Assembly (NCBI GenBank): GCA_964195155.1
Contig: CAXMOP010000027.1
Span: 1 to 18,018 of the forward strand
Reading direction: 5' to 3'
Origin: JACZST01 sp964195155
GTDB lineage: Bacteria; Actinomycetota; Acidimicrobiia; Spongiisociales; UBA5794
DNA: 18,018 bases
Shown: piece after piece, positions 14,306 to 18,018 of the stretch
How the letters are laid out: every line of letters starts with the position of its first letter
Numbering within the stretch: position 1 is the stretch's first letter
Position numbers and translations under genes: made by a program
Notes under the pieces: generated by a model
The model's database searches: none
Told to the model about the DNA's origin: nothing
What the model saw: the letters and a program-made list of their open reading frames with translations, nothing else

Positions 14306-14331
14306 GTCTCCCCCGCAAAGCGGGGGAGACG
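14305..14331 (-). terminator. 12-bp hairpin just after polA, possible terminator
   Basis: CGTCTCCCCCGC at 14305-14316 pairs perfectly with 14320-14331 around AAA. It begins nine bases past the polA stop on the minus strand. There is no T run, so intrinsic termination is uncertain; the CTCCCCCGC core also relates it to the composite repeat. It may act as a 3' end stabiliser or a terminator. Confidence 0.55.
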
Positions 14332-14339
14332 AAGAGTGC

Positions 14340-16943
14340 TCACTGCTTCGCCTCTCCGAGGTTGCGGCCGCTGGCGGTTTCTACCTTCAAAGGCACATCG
14401 AGCTCCACGATCCCCTCCATGGTGGCCTTGGTCATCGCGGTCACTTCCTCCAGTTCGCCGTCGGGCAGCTCGATGACCAGCTCGTCGTGGATCTGGAGAA
14501 GCATCTGAGCGGCAAACTGCTCGAGGCCGGCGTCCAGGTCGATCATGGCCTTCTTGATGATGTCTGCGGCCGAGCCCTGGATCGGAGCATTGAGCGCCAT
14601 TCGCTCCCCCGCCTGACGATCGCGGAACCGGGAGCTGGTCAGCTCCGGGAGATAGCGGCGCCGACCCAGCAGCGTGGTCGTGAACCCATCCTTCTTCGCC
14701 TGGTCGACCACGCCTTGCAGATAGGCCTGGACGTCGGGGAACTGGGCGAAGTAGGCCTCGATATGGAGTTCCGCATCTTCTCTCGAGATGTCGAGACGCT
14801 GGGCGAGCCCGTAGGCCTCCATGCCATACAGCAACCCGAAGTTGATCATCTTCGCCTTTCTCCGCTGGTCCGGGGTGACCGCGTCGAGGTCGACGCTGTT
14901 GACCCGTGCCGCGGTAGCGGCATGGATGTCGAGATCCCTGCTGAACGCCTCGACGAGACCCGAATCGCCAGACAGGTGCGCCAGGATTCGCAGCTCGATC
15001 TGGGAGTAGTCGGCGACGAGCAGGGTGTTGCCGGCGTCGGCCACGAAGGCGCGGCGGATGGCGCGGCCCTCATCGCTGCGCACGGGGATGTTCTGGAGGT
15101 TGGGTTGCTCCTGTGAGAGGCGCCCGGTGGCAGCCGCCATCTGGTTGAACCGGCCGCGGATGCGGCCGTCGTCGTCGACGAGCTTGAGGAGCGCATCGAC
15201 ATAGGTAGAGCGAAGTTTCTCCAGCTCGCGGTAGGTGAGCAGATCATCGACGATCGGGTGCTCGTCACGGAGTTTCTCGAGCACGGAAGCATCGGTCGAG
15301 GGCGCACCCTTCGGTGTCTTCTTGATCACCGGAAGCTCTAGGCGGTCGAATAGGATCTCTCGAAGCTGGAGGGTGGAGTTGATGTTGAACGGCTCGCCGG
15401 CCTCGTCGTGAATGCGGGTCTCCAATGCGGCGAGCCGCTTGCGCAGGTCGGTGCCGAATTCCTCGAGGAACTCGATGTCGACGCCGACGCCGGCAACCTC
15501 CATGCGGGCCAGGATCGGAATGAGCGGAAGCTCGATCTCTTCGAACAGGGCGGTCCCTCCCCTGACGTCCAGTTGGGAGCGCAGAGGATCCACCAGCCTT
15601 TCCACGGCTACCGCCCGCCGGGCCGCCCCTTCGAGATCGGGCCCGCTCGTCCCATCGAAATCGAGCGCCCCCTGTGCGCCTTCCGAGCCTTCGGCGGCAT
15701 CGTCGACCGCGACTCCGAGCTCGCGTGCGGCGAGCTCCGGCAGGTCGGGGGCCCGCTGTGCCGGGTTGATGATCCAGGCGGCAAGGGCAGTGTCGAAGGC
15801 CACCCGCGGCGGGTCGATGCCCATCTCGACCAATGCACGCACCAGCGGTTTGACATCGTGACCGACCAGGCCCTTCGACTCGTCGAACAGGATCTCGACG
15901 TCATCTGCGGTGACGACGATCACGGGGGCCCCGGCGGCGGCGACGCCGACCAGCGCGTCGTCCTCCCACACCGCCTCGACAGTGATCAGCTTTCCGGTGC
16001 CGATGCCGGCGAGCCGATCGTGGTCGCGAACGGTGACCACCTCGACGTCGAGGGTTTCAACTGGCGCGGCCTCCATGCCACCGAGCTCGGCGAGGCGGTC
16101 CCACAGGATGCGGAACGCCAGGTCTTCGAACACCGGGCGGATGACATCCTCTTTGAACTCGGCGAGGGTGAAGTCCGTGAGCTGCGCATCCACCGGCACG
16201 TCCCGCACCAGCTCCATCAGCTCCTGGTTCAGTTCGATCTGCTGGGCATGATCCCGCACGTTCTCGGACAGCTTCGGGGAGAAATCGGGAGCGGCGGCGA
16301 TGACCCCGGCAACGTCGCCGTGATCGGTGATCAGCTTTGCGGCCGTCTTCTCCCCGACGCCCGGCACTCCGGGAAGGTTGTCGGACGGGTCTCCGCGCAA
16401 CGCCGCGTAGTCAACGTACTGGTCGGGGGTGATGCCATAGCGCTCGTTGATCCACGCCGCGTCGGCTTTGACGGTGTCGGTGATCCCGCGACGCGTGTAC
16501 AGCACGGTCACGCCCGGCTCGATCAATTGGAAGGCATCGCGATCACCGGTGACGACGACGACCTCCCAGCCGTCGTCCTTGGCCCGCTCGGCCAGGGTGG
16601 CGATGACGTCGTCGGCTTCGACTCCGCCGATCCGGACCTGGGAAATGCCCATGGCCGTCAACACGTCGTCGATCAACGGAAGCTGGCCGCTGAAGAGGTC
16701 GGGTGCCCGGTCGCGCTGCGCCTTGTATTCAGGGTAGGCCTCAGATCGGAACGTGGGCCCACGCACGTCCCAGGCGACGGCAATGGCCTCGGGGCGCTCC
16801 TCGTCCAGCAGCTTGATCAGCATCGAGGTGAAACCGAACACCGCGTTGGTGACCTGCCCCGATGGTGTGGCTAGATCGCTGGGGAGCGCGAAGAAGGCCC
16901 GGTAGGCGAGGCTGTGACCGTCGAGCAGGGCAAGCTTTGGCAT
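14340..16943 (-). CDS. polA: DNA polymerase I
   Basis: Repair and Okazaki-fragment polymerase, 867 residues, full length. Seen: 5'-nuclease domain 1 to about 290 (LLDGHSLAYRAFFALP, GGVEADDVIATLA, TGDRDAFQL, LRGDPSDNLPGVPGVGEKTA); a degenerate 3'-5' exonuclease-like domain about 295-465 where the FDTET-type acidic motif is replaced by LITVEAVWE, though AFDTALAAWIINP remains; and the polymerase domain about 490-867. In this domain motif A is DYSQIELRIL (D645), motif B RRKAKMINFGLLYG (K698, F702) and motif C QIHDELV (D820). Loss of proofreading residues is known for actinobacterial PolA. F702 at this position normally favours discrimination against dideoxynucleotides. ATG 16943 gives the standard MPKLALLDGHS start. 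It is upstream of rpsA, as in actinobacteria. Confidence 0.97.
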   Translation of the reverse strand: MPKLALLDGHSLAYRAFFALPSDLATPSGQVTNAVFGFTSMLIKLLDEERPEAIAVAWDVRGPTFRSEAYPEYKAQRDRAPDLFSGQLPLIDDVLTAMGISQVRIGGVEADDVIATLAERAKDDGWEVVVVTGDRDAFQLIEPGVTVLYTRRGITDTVKADAAWINERYGITPDQYVDYAALRGDPSDNLPGVPGVGEKTAAKLITDHGDVAGVIAAAPDFSPKLSENVRDHAQQIELNQELMELVRDVPVDAQLTDFTLAEFKEDVIRPVFEDLAFRILWDRLAELGGMEAAPVETLDVEVVTVRDHDRLAGIGTGKLITVEAVWEDDALVGVAAAGAPVIVVTADDVEILFDESKGLVGHDVKPLVRALVEMGIDPPRVAFDTALAAWIINPAQRAPDLPELAARELGVAVDDAAEGSEGAQGALDFDGTSGPDLEGAARRAVAVERLVDPLRSQLDVRGGTALFEEIELPLIPILARMEVAGVGVDIEFLEEFGTDLRKRLAALETRIHDEAGEPFNINSTLQLREILFDRLELPVIKKTPKGAPSTDASVLEKLRDEHPIVDDLLTYRELEKLRSTYVDALLKLVDDDGRIRGRFNQMAAATGRLSQEQPNLQNIPVRSDEGRAIRRAFVADAGNTLLVADYSQIELRILAHLSGDSGLVEAFSRDLDIHAATAARVNSVDLDAVTPDQRRKAKMINFGLLYGMEAYGLAQRLDISREDAELHIEAYFAQFPDVQAYLQGVVDQAKKDGFTTTLLGRRRYLPELTSSRFRDRQAGERMALNAPIQGSAADIIKKAMIDLDAGLEQFAAQMLLQIHDELVIELPDGELEEVTAMTKATMEGIVELDVPLKVETASGRNLGEAKQ

Positions 16944-16970
16944 GTCGCCCAGCGTAACGAGCCACGAACT

Positions 16971-17063
16971 CGGAAGCCCCCTCCGCCAGTCGGAAGCCCC
17001 CTCCGCTCGGCGACTACGTCGCCTCGCGCCTCCCCCGCTGCGCTGCCGCTTGCGGGGGAGGCG
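16971..17063 (-). repeat. REP-like composite palindromic repeat, right copy
   Basis: Read on the minus strand it has the same parts as the copy at 14186-14264: the 12-bp stem (17052-17063 with 17027-17038) with a loop matching the left copy, shared GGCGCGAG, a small hairpin GGCGAC-GTA-GTCGCC (17009-17023), and GCGGAGGGGGCTTCC. The last part is present twice, as CGGAAGCCCCCTCCGC on the plus strand at 16971-16986 and 16991-17006. The small hairpin has a different sequence from the left copy although its structure is kept. It fills the gap between the polA start and the next gene. Confidence 0.85.
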
Positions 17064-17070
17064 ATCGAAC

Positions 17071-17172
17071 CTAGGTGACGAGCGATATCGGATTGCCCGC
17101 GATGTAGGCGGACCAGGTGGTCGAGTCGTGGACCGACCCGCTCGGGTAGTTGTACTTGATCGTGAACCAGCA
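17071..17172 (-). pseudogene. In-frame coding remnant after TAA: conserved C-terminal tail of the upstream gene
   Basis: Directly after the TAA at 17175-17173 the same frame runs 33 sense codons (CWFTIKYNYPSGSVHDSTTW, then SAYIAGNPISLVT) to a TAG at 17073-17071. The composition is protein-like, and the TTWSAYIAGNP.SLV ending resembles the ending remembered for actinobacterial TadG-like proteins (from memory, not a search). So the TAA looks like a premature stop by mutation or by sequence error. The extension ends only seven bases before the repeat at 17063. Confidence 0.6.
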
Positions 17173-18018
17173 TTAGTCGCCCGCGCAGGTGTAATCGCTG
17201 GGAATGGACACCGTCATCGTGATCAGATGTCCGTTGAAGACCTTGCCACCCGTGATAATGATGCATGGTCCCGACCCCGAGTTTCCGTTGGTGGCCGACC
17301 AGGTGCAGTCGGGGATCGAGCCGAATCCATCGAAGATCCGCACATTATCCGAGTTGTTGCCGCCGGAGATGTCCCCCGGGTCCCACAGTTCGATGATGAG
17401 GTCCTTGCCTGCGTGCTTCTCTTCCACCCTGGCCAGATAGAACTCGCTGGTCCCGCCCTCTTCCACGTTGGCGTAGATCCCGATGTCACCCAGGCCATAG
17501 ATGTATGACTTTGGTCCGCCGTTGTTGATCCGCAGTGAGTACTTGTTCCTGCCCTTCTGGGTGTCGCTGTGCTCCACCATGACCCGCAGCGGATAGACGC
17601 CGGGGCCCCGGTCGAAATTACCCAGACAACCCTCCCGATCGGCGGAGCTGGCCATGCTGTCCCACATGGTGGCCAGCAGTGCTTGTGGGGCGTCGTCGAA
17701 GCTGTCCCAGCCAGAGTCCCACCCTGCGAAATCCTCAGCGCGGTTGTCGCGCGACTCGTATCGGACCGAGCACAGCAACTCATTGCCGTCGGTGGTGTCG
17801 AGCGGGGTCGGATCCGGTCCGTACAGCATGAACCAGGTGACGATGTTGTCGTTACTGCTCATCGTGCTGTCCCCGGCAAACAGGAACGACCCTCCTCCGT
17901 CGTAGAAGGGGCCGTCGAAAATCTCCACGCTGAGGGCCGAGGCTCCCTCAGCCACCTCGATACCGTAGAGGTAGCCGCCTTCGGCCGCGACCGTTCCCCA
18001 GCCAGACGAAGGCCGCTG
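17173..18018 (-). CDS. Probable TadG-like pilus-associated secreted protein, 5' end outside the window
   Basis: The frame is open to the window edge: 281 codons are visible before TAA. No start is seen; the GTG at 17955 is internal, as the 21 codons before it (ending YLYGIEV) read as normal protein. Seen: Gly/Asp/Ser-rich, beta-type sequence without membrane helices, with WGTVAAEGGYLYGIEVAEGA, LSVEIFDGPFYDGGG and GVYPLRV, and several cysteines (LLCSV, EGCLG, PDCTW, GPCII, YTCAG) suited to an exported protein. The pattern recalls the large actinobacterial TadG-like proteins, whose N-terminal TM part would lie beyond the right edge. Surface or pilus-tip role is inferred. The gene is separated from the tad operon by polA and rpsA. 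The tail after the stop is described separately. Confidence 0.6.
   Translation of the reverse strand, partial: QRPSSGWGTVAAEGGYLYGIEVAEGASALSVEIFDGPFYDGGGSFLFAGDSTMSSNDNIVTWFMLYGPDPTPLDTTDGNELLCSVRYESRDNRAEDFAGWDSGWDSFDDAPQALLATMWDSMASSADREGCLGNFDRGPGVYPLRVMVEHSDTQKGRNKYSLRINNGGPKSYIYGLGDIGIYANVEEGGTSEFYLARVEEKHAGKDLIIELWDPGDISGGNNSDNVRIFDGFGSIPDCTWSATNGNSGSGPCIIITGGKVFNGHLITMTVSIPSDYTCAGD

Noticed and set aside
15408..16874. 488-codon open frame on the plus strand
   Set aside because: It is wholly antisense to polA, whose motifs are complete. Its product has no recognisable domain and is explained by high GC content.
17173..17175. Selenocysteine or programmed recoding at the in-frame stop
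   Set aside because: The codon is TAA, not TGA, and no SECIS-like hairpin was noted directly after it; nonsense mutation or sequence error is simpler.

Overview
The window is about 18 kb of high-GC bacterial DNA, most likely from an actinobacterium (Acidimicrobiia-like, but that rank is an inference). The basis is the gene order polA - rpsA - coaE - uvrB, familiar from actinobacteria such as mycobacteria, a PolA without the proofreading acidic residues, GTG/TTG starts, and a Tad/Flp pilus set without a secretin. No tRNA, rRNA, CRISPR array or transposase was found.

Layout, left to right. 1-1257 (-): 5' two thirds of uvrB. 1392-1976 (-): coaE. 2002-4154 (+): a two-component pair, a six-TM histidine kinase and a NarL/LuxR-type response regulator with ATGA overlap. 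4308-5455 (+): four 60-residue Flp pilin genes; three have a shared promoter-like block, and two are followed by near-identical hairpin terminators. 6955-5582 (-): a polytopic GT-C-like membrane protein, the last gene of a leftward operon cpaB - cpaE/tadZ - cpaF/tadA - tadB - tadC (12388 to 6959). 14062-12497 (-): rpsA with a long acidic N-terminal extension. 16943-14340 (-): polA, flanked on both sides by the same palindromic composite repeat in opposite orientation. 18018-17071 (-): the 3' end of a probable TadG-like pilus-associated protein gene whose conserved tail is cut off by an in-frame TAA.

How it fits together. The housekeeping genes read leftward in the usual order, but about 10.5 kb carrying a pilus system sits between rpsA and coaE. 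The pilin cassette and the assembly operon converge at about 5.5 kb. CpaF is the assembly ATPase, TadB/TadC the inner-membrane platform, CpaE/TadZ the localisation ATPase, CpaB a periplasmic/wall accessory protein, and the Flp proteins the fibre subunits. The kinase-regulator pair directly upstream of the pilins is a candidate controller. No prepilin peptidase or TadE is visible.

Between genes there are two unusual repeat classes: several unrelated tandem repeats that all have a 7-bp period, and the GC-rich composite palindromes around polA. No gene-free stretch exceeds 300 bases; the longest, 14063-14339, holds the rpsA promoter region and a cluster of hairpins.
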